Assembly: GCA_963766345.1 (NCBI GenBank)
Contig: CAVXZL010000012.1
Coordinates: 620,001-684,000 of the forward strand
Source: DASVFB01 sp963766345
Lineage (GTDB): Bacteria > Actinomycetota > Thermoleophilia > Gaiellales > Gaiellaceae
Direction of reading: 5' to 3'
DNA length: 64,000 nucleotides
How positions within the stretch are numbered: position 1 is the first letter of the stretch; every line of letters starts with the position of its first letter. Shown here in pieces: positions 17,379-26,054 of this stretch. The position numbers were made by a program, and so were the translations under genes. The notes under the pieces are model-generated. The model saw nothing but the letters and a program-made list of their open reading frames with translations, did no database searches and was not told the origin of the DNA.

Positions 17379-20300
17379 CTAGTGCTCTGCCGTCAGCACC
17401 GGGTCGTCGACCCACCAGCCTCCGTTCGGCACCGAGGTGTTCGCGTCGGAGTGAAAGTGGAAGCGGAGCTTGACCGTCGTGCCCGCCACGCTGTCCGGCA
17501 ACGGGATCGTCGTCTGCGAGTACGCAGGCGCCGCTCCGGCGTAGACGTTGCCGACGCTCGCGTAGGTGGCGCCGCCGTCGGTCGAGAGCTGCACCACGCC
17601 GTAGTCGCACGGGCAGCCGCCGGCGCCGCCCGCCGGTCCGTAGTCCTCCGTGTTGTGCTTCTCGGAGAACGACAGCCGGATCGTGTCCGAGCCGCTCGGC
17701 ACCGTGATCGACGGGCTGTCGAGGTTCACGTCGCACGCGTCGGCGTACGGCGCCGTCGTCCATGCGGTCGACGGGCTGTTCGCGTCGGTCGTCTTCGTCC
17801 ACTGCGTGCAGTTGCTCGGCGACGGCGTCCAGCCCTTGTTCGTCTCGAAGTCGTCCGAGAAGACGGTGAACTGCTGCCCCGAGGACGCCGGCAGCGGGAT
17901 CGCCCAGGCTCCGCGCGAGCGCGTGAACACCGCGAGCGTCGTGGCGCCGCGGTCGATCGAGAAGCTCCAGATCATCGTGTTCGGGAGCCCGTTCTGGAAG
18001 TGGTTCCAGACCGGCGTCGTCGCGGTGATGTTGTCGGTGTAGTAGAGGCCCCAGTCGGTGCCCGCGAACACCTGCTTGGGAGCGTTCGGGTTCACGGCGA
18101 TCGCGTTGACCGGGATGTTTGGCAGGTTGCCCGTCTTGTTCACCCACGTGAACGTGTTGCAGAAGGTCGTGCACGTCAGCCCGAACACGTGGCCCTTCGT
18201 CTTGCTCGTGTTCTCGTCGAAGCCGCCGACCGCCGCGTAGCCGACGAGCGCGTTCTGCGGGCTGATCGCGACGTCCTGGATCGGCCGGTTCGGCAGCACC
18301 TTGTTCGCACCGGTGACGTTCACCCACGTCGCCGTGTTCGCCGTTCCGGTGCCGAGCCCGAAGCCGTACTGCACGTTGCCGTCGTTCGTGCCGACGATCG
18401 CGTTGCCGTTCGTGGTCGGCGCGTAGTCGAGCTGGTTGATGTACGACCGGTCGCCGAGGTTGCCCTTCGTCAGGTCGGGGCTGTTCACGTACCAGCTCGT
18501 TGCGCCGTCGATCGACTCGAACACGCGGTACGAGCCGGCGATCATGTGGTCGCACGTCGTCGTCGGGCACGCGAACTTGTCGATCTTGTACGGGAAGACG
18601 AACGACAGCCGGTCGCCGGCCCAGCCGCCGACGGCGGACTGGTACGGGCCGGCGGGCCCGGTCGTCGAGCGCTGGAGGTTGCCGTTCTGGCTCTCCATGA
18701 AGACGCGCTGTCCCCCCTTCGGCTCGATGCGCGCGTAGAAGCCGTCGCCGCCGATCCGCTGCGACCACTGGCAGCCGGTGTCGGGGCACGTCGCGCCGGG
18801 GCCGAACTGCCCGTACGACGAGCCGTTGTCCTGCGCGCCGCCGACGATGAACGGATTCGTCGCCGTGGCGAAGTTGGAGCTGATGTCGCCGCCGTAGAAC
18901 TCGATGGTGTTCATCGTCAGGTTGACGTCCTTGAACGTCGGCGGGTTGACGATCCCGGTCGCGGTTCCCTGCGGCGCGTTCGCCGCGTTGTTCGACACGT
19001 AGATGCCGCCGTCGCTGCCCGCCATGAGGTTCGTCGAGGAGCCGGGCTGATACGCGAGCGCGTGCTGGTCGACGTGCACCGGCGAGCCGATCGGGTTCAG
19101 GCCGACGTGGTAGCCGCAGCTGATGTCGGTGAGAGTCTTGCCGCCGTCCGTCGACTTCCAGATGTCGATCGCGTCGAGGAAGAGCGCGTCGGGGTTGTTC
19201 GGGTCGACGGCGAGCGCCATGTCGTACCACATCTGCGGCGTGTCCTCACCGCACGGGCCGGCGGTCGTCGTCCCCTCGGGGAAGCTCATCGTCGAGTGGT
19301 CGGCGACCTTCGTCCACGTGGCGCCGCCGTCCGAAGTTCGCCACAGCCCGAGGAAGCAGCCGCGCGCCGTCGTGGCACTGACGAGCTGCAGCGCGCCGCA
19401 GGTCGACTGCGGGTCGATCTTCTGCACCTCGGCGTAGAGCACCTGCGGGTCGCTCGGCGCGATCGCGAGCTCGATGCGGCCGAGCTTGTCCGCGGTCGCG
19501 GCGCACGGCGTGACCGTGTCGCCGAGCGGCGGATCGCAGGGCACGCCGCTCGCGGTCCCGACGGGCCAGCCGTTCGTGAGCGCGGTCCAGCTCGTCGCTG
19601 CCGGACAGCCGCTCGCCGGCATGGCGCCGAGCCTGTAGATCGCGTTCGCGCCGTTCAGGCCGAGGTTCTGCTGGACGAACGTTCCGTAGCCGCGGGCGCC
19701 GATCGCCGCGTAGATCGACGTCGTCGCACCGTCGTCGCGGAGGATCAGGCCGGTGATGTCCTGACGCTGCGTCGAGTACTTGTTCGTCAGGCACGGCCCG
19801 CTCCAGTTGACGCCGGCGTCGTACGAGAAGTAGAGGCCGGTCTTCGTCCCGACCACGACCTTCTTGCTGTTGTTCGGGTCGACACGCACCTTCGACACCG
19901 CCTGGTACTGCGGATACGAGCCGCCCGCAGCAGCCGGGTAAGCCGGCGTAAAGACGTTCGCGCCGAGCGTCTGCCACGTCGCGCCCGCGTTCGTGCTCTT
20001 GAGCACGCCCGCGCTGCCGAAGGCGAAGGAGCCAAAGCTCAGGTCCCCGGTGGCGGCGTACACGACGTTCGAGTTGTTCGGGTCGACCGTCACGTCGTCG
20101 GTCGCCGTCGTCGGCACGTTCGGCGCGTCGGTCGTCACCGTCCACGTCGTGAACGGGGTGCAGCAGTTCGTCGACTTCCAGATGCCGCCGCCGTCCTGCG
20201 CGACGTACGCGACGCTCGGGCTCTTCGGGTCGAAAGCGATCGCGTTGATGCGACCGGACACGAGCCCGAACGTGAAACACGGCGCCTGGCAGCCCGTGCT

Positions 20301-20717
20301 CGCCTGCGGCTGCGGGCCGAGGGCCCTCGCCGCAGTGAGGGCCTCGACTGCCTGCGCGCCGGAGCGCACACCGAACGAGCGGACGAGCTTGCCGTGCCGG
20401 GTGCGGTAGAGCCCCCTCGGGATCCCGACCTTCACACGCTTCGCCTGCTTCGCCGCCGCGTTGACCCAGCGCTGGTCGAAGCGCCCGGTCGGGTACGTCA
20501 GCCGCGTCTGCCAGAACTGCTCGACCTTCTTCAGTGACACCTCGCCGGGCTCGGTGCCGCCGCCCGGTGTCGCCAGCGCCTGCCGCAGCGCGCGCGCGCT
20601 CGCCCGCTGCTCCGCACCGCCGTAGATGACGGCGAGAGAAGCGGCGGTGAGCCCCGTCACGAGCGCGGCGGCGATCAGCCTCGCCGGCTTCGATCTCAAT
20701 CCCCTTGTGCTCCGCAT
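17379..20717 (-). CDS. Large secreted BNR/VPS10-like beta-propeller protein
   Basis: 1112 residues. A basic N-terminus and hydrophobic helix (residues 11-32) provide a signal or anchor. Many sialidase/VPS10-type repeats follow, with Asp-box-like pieces such as GGIWKST, GVLKSTNAGATWQTLG, LWRTSDGGATWTKV and WKSTDGGKTLTD, and the FDPKSP/VDPNNSN linker. From about residue 950 there is a jelly-roll domain (SDDFETNKGWTP to WWVDDPVL) resembling the MAM-like ends of secreted peptidases. Cys pairs suggest an extracellular location. The ligand is unknown. The gene is preceded by AAGGACG before the ATG and followed by a two-hairpin element. Confidence 0.83.
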   Translation of the reverse strand: MRSTRGLRSKPARLIAAALVTGLTAASLAVIYGGAEQRASARALRQALATPGGGTEPGEVSLKKVEQFWQTRLTYPTGRFDQRWVNAAAKQAKRVKVGIPRGLYRTRHGKLVRSFGVRSGAQAVEALTAARALGPQPQASTGCQAPCFTFGLVSGRINAIAFDPKSPSVAYVAQDGGGIWKSTNCCTPFTTWTVTTDAPNVPTTATDDVTVDPNNSNVVYAATGDLSFGSFAFGSAGVLKSTNAGATWQTLGANVFTPAYPAAAGGSYPQYQAVSKVRVDPNNSKKVVVGTKTGLYFSYDAGVNWSGPCLTNKYSTQRQDITGLILRDDGATTSIYAAIGARGYGTFVQQNLGLNGANAIYRLGAMPASGCPAATSWTALTNGWPVGTASGVPCDPPLGDTVTPCAATADKLGRIELAIAPSDPQVLYAEVQKIDPQSTCGALQLVSATTARGCFLGLWRTSDGGATWTKVADHSTMSFPEGTTTAGPCGEDTPQMWYDMALAVDPNNPDALFLDAIDIWKSTDGGKTLTDISCGYHVGLNPIGSPVHVDQHALAYQPGSSTNLMAGSDGGIYVSNNAANAPQGTATGIVNPPTFKDVNLTMNTIEFYGGDISSNFATATNPFIVGGAQDNGSSYGQFGPGATCPDTGCQWSQRIGGDGFYARIEPKGGQRVFMESQNGNLQRSTTGPAGPYQSAVGGWAGDRLSFVFPYKIDKFACPTTTCDHMIAGSYRVFESIDGATSWYVNSPDLTKGNLGDRSYINQLDYAPTTNGNAIVGTNDGNVQYGFGLGTGTANTATWVNVTGANKVLPNRPIQDVAISPQNALVGYAAVGGFDENTSKTKGHVFGLTCTTFCNTFTWVNKTGNLPNIPVNAIAVNPNAPKQVFAGTDWGLYYTDNITATTPVWNHFQNGLPNTMIWSFSIDRGATTLAVFTRSRGAWAIPLPASSGQQFTVFSDDFETNKGWTPSPSNCTQWTKTTDANSPSTAWTTAPYADACDVNLDSPSITVPSGSDTIRLSFSEKHNTEDYGPAGGAGGCPCDYGVVQLSTDGGATYASVGNVYAGAAPAYSQTTIPLPDSVAGTTVKLRFHFHSDANTSVPNGGWWVDDPVLTAEH

Positions 20718-20741
20718 GATCGTCCTTTCAGATGAGGTGGT

Positions 20742-20801
20742 GGAGGGGGCCGGTAAGTCCGGCCCCCCCTCGCTGTCGCTACCGGGAAGAGCGACAGGCT
20801 C
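20742..20801 (-). terminator. Two-hairpin element, copy 2 (between peptide gene and propeller gene)
   Basis: Second copy of the element at 17309-17369, almost base for base: the TGTCGCT/AGCGACA hairpin at 20774-20796 and the GGGGGCCGG/CCGGCCCCC hairpin at 20745-20767. It lies 10 bases after the peptide stop and 25 bases before the propeller start, so it could terminate the first gene, or act as a partial terminator or leader for the second. Confidence 0.65.
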
Positions 20802-20810
20802 TTGAGTCGG

Positions 20811-20981
20811 TCAGGACTTGAAGGTCGTGCTCCGAGCGTTGTTGGCCTCGTTCGACTCGTCGACCTCCGGCAGCCCCTGCTGCGAATCGCGAACGTTCGC
20901 GATCGCAAAGGCCGGGGCTGCCGGAAGCACCGCAGAGACAGTGAGGATGAGGGCAAACCGCCTGCAAAGCTGGCCAATCAT
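20811..20981 (-). CDS. 56-residue secreted peptide
   Basis: A short gene with a good ribosome binding site (AAAGGA, 7 bases before ATG 20981). The product has a textbook signal peptide, MIGQLCRRFALILTVSAVLP followed by AAPAFA, and a predicted mature chain of about 30 residues rich in Asp, Glu and Asn (IANVRDSQQGLPEVDESNEA, then NNARSTTFKS). No Cys remains after cleavage. A strong promoter with an inverted repeat over the start point lies upstream. I do not recognise a family. It may be a partner or signal for the propeller protein encoded next. Confidence 0.7.
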   Translation of the reverse strand: MIGQLCRRFALILTVSAVLPAAPAFAIANVRDSQQGLPEVDESNEANNARSTTFKS

Positions 20982-21010
20982 TCGTCGTTCCTTTCGCTGG
21001 AGATCCCGGT

Positions 21011-21064
21011 ACCACTCGAAGTGGTGAAGATCGGATTAAACCTCACCACTTTACGGGGTGTCAA
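21011..21064 (-). promoter_or_regulatory. Promoter of the peptide gene with an ACCAC-N5-GTGGT operator
   Basis: On the minus strand TTGACA (21064-21059) and TTTAAT (21040-21035) are 18 bases apart, a near-consensus housekeeping promoter. The inverted repeat ACCACTCGAAGTGGT occupies 21011-21025, just past the expected start point. A related CACC...GGGTG half-site pair lies in the -35/-10 spacer (21044-21060). The ACCAC-N5-GTGGT pattern is shared with the TrmB gene promoter at 25690-25704. Confidence 0.7.
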
Positions 21065-21139
21065 GTCTCCGAAATTCGGTCGCGTGGAAGCCCGCGAAAG
21101 CTGCGAGAACCTTTCGCAATCGGCCACCATTACGAGGGG

Positions 21140-23575
21140 TTGCACTTCTCGCGGAAATCGGGCAGTCTGTGCGGGCGAGTGCGGTCACCAGGGTTGAACC
21201 TCCGGCACATCGCGACTGCGGCGGCGGCCATCGCAGTGGTGGGCGGCGGCATGCTCGCCGGCGTCCTGTCGCGCGATGCGCGCCCGGCCGGCGGAACGGC
21301 GGCCGTGCGTCTCGCGCTGCTCGGCGGTGAGACGGAGCATGCGGCCGCCCGCACGGATGCCGCGAAAGGCGCGCTGACGCGCGACTACAAGCGAGGCACG
21401 CGCGCGACGGCAAAGCTTGCGGCGGCCACGGCGACGTCGACCTTCGGACAGCCGACGATCGCCGGCATCGGCGGCTGGGGCTTCGAGGCGAACCTGCGGC
21501 TCGACCCGTCGAACGCGGATCGCGTCTACATGAGCTCGCCCGACTCGGCGAACTCCGACTCGAGCTTCGTCTGGCGCTCGCTCGACGGAGGCAGGACGTT
21601 CAAGTGGGTGCCCGGAGCGGCGCCGCTCGGCGGCAAGGTCACGACGTGCCACGGCGGCGGCGACACCGAGCTCGCGGTGGACACGAAGGGCCGCCTCTAC
21701 TTCAACGACCTGACGCTCGCGAACTTCAGCGTCGCGCGCTCGGACGACCAGGGCCGCACGTTCACGTGCAACGACATCGGCGTCCCGGACACGATCGTCG
21801 ACCGACAGTGGTACGCCGTGGACGGCGATCCGTTGAACGGCGGCTCGGTCTACCTCACGAACGACGAGGTGTTCAACGGGAACGTCCAGTGCGGCAACAC
21901 GCAGCTCAACAACACGCTCGTCATGTATCGCTCACCTGCAGGCGGCGCCGGAGCGACGGCCGGCCTCGCGTTCGGACCGGCGAACCACGTCACGGCGCCG
22001 GGCACCTGCGACGAGGGGATCATGGGCAACAACGAGGTCAGTCCGGTCGCGACGAAGACCGGCGTGAACGGGGCGACCCTCACGACCGCCGTCAAGCACG
22101 TCTACGTCGTCCACGACGACGGCAGCCTCACGAAGATCCGCATCGCACGCTGCTTCCCGGTCACGTTCGGTGCGCCGATCGCGAACGTCAGCGACCCGAG
22201 CGGGCTCAACTGCGTCGACCTTCCCGTCGCGGATCTCGGGATCAACGCTCGCACCGGCGGCAACTTCCCCTCGCTCGCGATCGACAAGGCCGGGAACCTC
22301 TACGCGGTCTGGGAGCAGGCGCCGTACGACCCGGTGGCGCAGAAGGCCGGCGACACCGCGCTGATGTACTCGTACTCCACCGACGAGGGGAACCACTGGT
22401 CGACGCCGGTGCAGATCCCGACACCGGGCCTCGCGAACAACGTCTTCGCGTGGGCAGCCGCGGGCGACGACGGGCGCGTCGACATCGCGTGGTACGGAAC
22501 GTCGAAGCACGTCGACCTCGTCAACGGCGGCGCCAACGCGTGCACGAACGGCGGCCCCGACTCGGTGGACGGCTTCTGGAGCGTCTACTTCACGCAGACG
22601 CTGAACGGCCACTCGAGCACGGTGACCTTCGGCACGCCGGTCGTGGCGAGCGAGCACCCGATTCGCCACGGGAGCATCCAGACGATCCTCGGCAACCAGT
22701 GCGGCGGCGCTCCGAACAACCAGACCGCGACGAACCGCACGCTCGGCGACTTCTTCCAGCTCCGGATCGGCAGCAAGGGCGAGGCGCAGATCTCCTACGC
22801 CGACTCGACGAGCCTGCTCAACTCGCTGCTCGGCTCGCACGCGATGTACGTCCGCCAGAACGGCGGCACCGGCGTGTACGCGAGCCTCTCGCCGAAGGGC
22901 GACGCGATCCTGAACAACCAGGCGACCGACCCTGCGAAGGACGCGACCTACGACGCGGCCGGGCTGACGAGCGCCAACATGCCGAACCTCGACGTCGTGG
23001 CGTCGAAGGTGAGCTGGCCCAGCGCGGGCTCGTGCCATCCGGCGAACACGCCCTGCCTGCGCGTCTGGACGAAGATCTCGAACCTGTCGCCCGCAGCACC
23101 CGCGTCACCGGACACCGACAAGGACCTCGTCTGGCTGACGCAGTGGGCCGTGCCGGCCGCGGCCAGCTGCACGTCGAGCGCGCCCTCGTGCGCGAACGGC
23201 GGCGCGAATTTCATGGTCTACGCGGAGTCGTACGACGGCGGCGCGATCCAGTGCTACGTCGGCCAGAGCTCGCTGCTTCCCTTCAACGGCGGCGGCGGGC
23301 TGACGATCGTCTACCCGGCCGCAGCGCAGCTCACGGCGCCGGGCGCGTGCGCGAGCGTTCCCGGCTCGAACGGCACGATCACGATCGACGTCCCGCTGTC
23401 GCAGGTGAGCCTCGACCCCGGCGTCGCGCCGTTCAGCACGAAGCTCTACAGCGTGACGGCGAGCACGATGACGCTGCCGCAGCCGGCGAACACGATCTTC
23501 TTCGCGGGCAGCGGCATCCTCGGGGTGCCGTTCAACCTGATCGACGTCGTCCGCGGCTACGACGCGAAGAAGTAA
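21140..23575 (+). CDS. Secreted sialidase-like (BNR) beta-propeller protein
   Basis: 811 residues from the first possible start; TTG 21140, GTG 21179 and TTG 21194 are all open and none has a clear ribosome binding site. A hydrophobic signal (TAAAAIAVVGGGMLAGVL) is followed by a six-bladed-like propeller with Asp-box features: FVWRSLDGGRTFKW, VARSDDQGRTFTC, MYSYSTDEGNHWSTPVQI, AVWEQAPYDP. Many Cys occur as pairs, consistent with export. No catalytic sialidase Arg triad is evident, so it is likely a binding protein or other hydrolase. It diverges from the peptide gene across the operator region. Confidence 0.8.
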   Translation: MHFSRKSGSLCGRVRSPGLNLRHIATAAAAIAVVGGGMLAGVLSRDARPAGGTAAVRLALLGGETEHAAARTDAAKGALTRDYKRGTRATAKLAAATATSTFGQPTIAGIGGWGFEANLRLDPSNADRVYMSSPDSANSDSSFVWRSLDGGRTFKWVPGAAPLGGKVTTCHGGGDTELAVDTKGRLYFNDLTLANFSVARSDDQGRTFTCNDIGVPDTIVDRQWYAVDGDPLNGGSVYLTNDEVFNGNVQCGNTQLNNTLVMYRSPAGGAGATAGLAFGPANHVTAPGTCDEGIMGNNEVSPVATKTGVNGATLTTAVKHVYVVHDDGSLTKIRIARCFPVTFGAPIANVSDPSGLNCVDLPVADLGINARTGGNFPSLAIDKAGNLYAVWEQAPYDPVAQKAGDTALMYSYSTDEGNHWSTPVQIPTPGLANNVFAWAAAGDDGRVDIAWYGTSKHVDLVNGGANACTNGGPDSVDGFWSVYFTQTLNGHSSTVTFGTPVVASEHPIRHGSIQTILGNQCGGAPNNQTATNRTLGDFFQLRIGSKGEAQISYADSTSLLNSLLGSHAMYVRQNGGTGVYASLSPKGDAILNNQATDPAKDATYDAAGLTSANMPNLDVVASKVSWPSAGSCHPANTPCLRVWTKISNLSPAAPASPDTDKDLVWLTQWAVPAAASCTSSAPSCANGGANFMVYAESYDGGAIQCYVGQSSLLPFNGGGGLTIVYPAAAQLTAPGACASVPGSNGTITIDVPLSQVSLDPGVAPFSTKLYSVTASTMTLPQPANTIFFAGSGILGVPFNLIDVVRGYDAKK

Positions 23576-23750
23576 CGCCCCGGTCACGCGCGTTTCCGTC
23601 GGCGCCGCCGGGGTACGCGGCGGCGATGAGCTCGGCGAACCGGACTGCGCGTGAGGCGATCGAGGAGAGCGGCGCAGCGGCGAGGCTGCTTAGGGGTTCG
23701 CATTAGAACGCGGCGCGACGCGAGCTCTGGACTGACCGGGAGTACCGGCT

Positions 23751-24836
23751 ATGCGCCAACGAGTGAACCGGCAGGTCAGACTGAAGTCGAGGCCGTCCGG
23801 CATTCCCCAGGCGGAGCACTTCGAGATCGTCGAGGCGCCTGTGCCGGACCCGCGGATGGCCAGGTTCTGGTGCGCAACATCTACCTGTCGGTGGATCCCG
23901 CGATGCGCGGTTGGGTCAGCGCGGTCGCCAACTACTCCGAGCCTGTAGCGCTTGGTGCGGTCATGCGCTCGGGTGCAGTCGGGCGCGTCGAAGAGTCTCG
24001 AAGTGCCGACTTCCACGCAGGTGACTGCGTGCTTGGCATGTCGGCTGGCAGGACTTCGCTGTCGTGGCCGCCGAGGCGATCGAGCGCAAGGTCGACGGCT
24101 CGGGTTTGCCGATCTCCACATCGCTTGGCGTCCTCGGCCTCAATGGTCTGACGGCCTATTTCGCCTTGCTCGAGGTCGGTCAGCCCAGGGCGGGCGAGAC
24201 TGTGGTCGTATCGACGGCAGCGGGAGCGGTCGGGTCATGCGTCGGCCAAATCGCCAAGATCAAGGGGTGCCGTACCGTCGGCATTGCCGGTGGGCCCGAC
24301 AAGGTGCGTATGTGTCGCGAGGACTTTCGCTACGACTCTGCGGTGGATTACAAGGCTGACGATCTCGAGGCAGCACTCGATGTCGCCTGCCCAGAAGGCG
24401 TTGACGTCTACTTCGACAACACGGCCGGCTCAATCAGCGATTCCATCATGCGACGTCTCAATGTCGGAGCACGGGTGGTCATCTGCGGCACGGCATCCAT
24501 CGCGAGCTGGGACCCGCCACCCCAGGGACCGCGGGTCGAACGTCATCTTCTCGTCAAACGCGCGCGAATGCAGGGCTTTCTGATCTTTGACCATGTCCAG
24601 CGCCATCCCGAGGCACTGCGGGAACTCGAGACTGGGTGACGCAACGGACAGATCCGCTATCGAGAGGACATCCTCGATGGACTCGAGCAGGCACCGGGTT
24701 CGATCGCGGGGCGTATCGAGGCCGACAATATCGTCAAGTGTCTGATTCAGATCGCGACGTCGGCTACAAGACGCTGTCGGCTACAAGACCTGTCGGTCGA
24801 CCTCGTCGTCGAGAACGAGCTCCTCGAGCCCGCGTA
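23751..24836 (+). pseudogene. Decayed NADP-dependent alkenal/quinone oxidoreductase (MDR family)
   Basis: Pieces of one zinc-free medium-chain reductase lie in different frames. EHFEIVEAPVPDPR starts in frame 3, QVLVRNIYLSVDPAMRGWVS continues in frame 2, and AVVAAEAIERK then LTAYFALLEVGQPRAGETVV (nucleotide-binding AAGAVGSCVGQ) continue in frame 1. An in-frame TGA follows ELETG at 24637-24639, after which NGQIRYREDILDGLEQAPGS resumes in the same frame. Two frameshifts, one stop and a blurred C-terminus make it non-functional. Its base composition is visibly less GC-biased than its neighbours, which suggests transfer. A short tandem repeat of GTCGGCTACAAGAC lies near 24756-24782. Confidence 0.8.
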
Positions 24837-24849
24837 AAGGGACAGGGGA

Positions 24850-25671
24850 CTAGGCGGTCTGCTTGCGCCGCGCGACGAGGCGGTCGTACGCGTCGTCGAA
24901 GGTGAGGCCCTGCTCCCACGTCGTGTCGAACGCGATCTTCAGCACGCCGGCGAGCGATGGATGCTCGACGACCATGATCGTCAGCTCGGAGGCGCCGGCG
25001 ACGGGATCCTCCATGCCGAACATCACGATCGACTCGTCGATGATCACGAGCTTCAGCGGCAGCTCCGGCACGAAGCGAGCCTTCTCGCCCGCCTCGATGA
25101 AACGACGCACGCCCTCGGTCACGTCGGCGTCGTCGAAGACGTCGAACTCGTAGATGCTCCGCGCCTCGTGCGTCTTCGATACCTCGAGCCCGACCGTCTC
25201 CTCCTGCGGCGGCGTCGCGTACGGCTTCTTCGTGAAGACGAGGATCTCGTTCTTGATCCCGGCCTGGAGCTCCTCGAAGCGCTCGTTGATCGCGCGCCGG
25301 TCGCGCAGCACCTCGATGTACTCGAGCGGGTTCGCCTGCTCCTTCCCCGCGTGGAACGCCGGCCGGAGCTCCTCGATCAGAGCCGTCGTCTCGCGCTCGA
25401 GCTCGGCGAGCTTCTCGCGGTGATCCGAGACGAGCCGTTCGAGCGCGAGCTCGGGCGCGACCGCGGCGTACTTGACCACCTGTCCCGGACGCGTCGATGC
25501 GAGCCCCTTGTCGACGAGGCTCGCAAGCACGTCATAGATGCGTTGCCTCGGAACATTCGCGAGACGCGCCGCCTGCGCGGCCGTCGAAGAGTCGCGGCGG
25601 AGCAGCGCGAGGTACGCCTTCGCCTCGTAGCTCGTGAGGCCGAGTCGGGTGAGTTGGTCGGCGGTGGCCAT
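24850..25671 (-). CDS. TrmB-family transcriptional regulator
   Basis: 273 residues. The N-terminal winged helix (LTRLGLTSYEAKAYLALLRR, then NVPRQRIYDVLASLVDKGL) is typical of TrmB, followed by a coiled coil (LALERLVSDHREKLAELERE) and a C-terminal effector-binding domain (ILVFTKKPYATPP, LVIIDESIVMFGM). TrmB proteins sense sugars or other small molecules. The ATG is directly preceded by a promoter covered by the inverted repeat at 25690-25704, so autoregulation is likely. The same repeat motif occurs at 21011-21025. Confidence 0.9.
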   Translation of the reverse strand: MATADQLTRLGLTSYEAKAYLALLRRDSSTAAQAARLANVPRQRIYDVLASLVDKGLASTRPGQVVKYAAVAPELALERLVSDHREKLAELERETTALIEELRPAFHAGKEQANPLEYIEVLRDRRAINERFEELQAGIKNEILVFTKKPYATPPQEETVGLEVSKTHEARSIYEFDVFDDADVTEGVRRFIEAGEKARFVPELPLKLVIIDESIVMFGMEDPVAGASELTIMVVEHPSLAGVLKIAFDTTWEQGLTFDDAYDRLVARRKQTA

Positions 25672-25684
25672 ACCGAGAACTCAC

Positions 25685-25704
25685 GATATACCACCATTTG
25701 TGGT
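25685..25704 (-). promoter_or_regulatory. TrmB promoter with overlapping ACCAC-N5-GTGGT operator
   Basis: The -10-like TATATC (minus strand, 25690-25685) is overlapped on its upstream side by ACCACCATTTGTGGT (25690-25704). It is 14 bases before the TrmB start codon. A regulator bound here would block its own transcription. Confidence 0.65.
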
Positions 25705-25720
25705 GTCACGCGAGCGCGGG

Positions 25721-25751
25721 AAGGGGCTCCGCCCGCCCGGCGGAGCCCCTT
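25721..25751. terminator. GC-rich hairpin
   Basis: AAGGGGCTCCGCC and GGCGGAGCCCCTT pair around a four-base loop. It follows the DUF11 remnant on the minus strand and lies upstream of the TrmB promoter, so it can insulate the regulator. Confidence 0.75.
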
Positions 25752-25764
25752 CGCCCCCCGCGTC

Positions 25765-26040
25765 TCAGCGCACGACGGTCGTCGACACGGTGCTCGTGTC
25801 GTTCCGGCGTGGGGGTCGCCGGGGCCGGCCTCGGTCGCCGAGGCGGATGTCGGTGAGCACCTGGCCCACCGTCCCCGTCAGCTTGGCCTGGAGCGTGATC
25901 GTGGCCTTCGCGGACGGAGCGAGCGTGCCGAGCTTGCAGGTGACCGTCGTGACGTTGCCGGCAGTCGCCTTCGTGCAGGTCGCCGCCGGGCTGACGCTCA
26001 CGGACTTGAACGCCGCCTTGAGCGGGAACTTGTCGGCGTG
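25765..26040 (-). pseudogene. Fragment of a DUF11 repeat domain
   Basis: The readable piece FKSVSVSPAATCTKATAGNV, then TTVTCKLGTLAPSAKATITL and QAKLTGTVGQVLTDI is a DUF11/cell-surface conserved repeat. After LTDI the frame is lost; the expected ASATEAGPGDPH segment is encoded in another frame before NDTSTVSTTVVR resumes. No start codon or signal peptide precedes it and the upstream end abuts the TetR gene. It is the tail of a larger surface protein, left behind by deletion. Confidence 0.7.
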
Positions 26041-26054
26041 GGGTCGACGTCGAC

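Noticed and set aside
17145..20537. 1130-codon open frame on the plus strand opposite the large propeller gene
   Set aside because: Antisense shadow; repetitive Arg/Val/Asp composition and no start signal, while the minus-strand frame encodes a signal peptide and Asp-box repeats.
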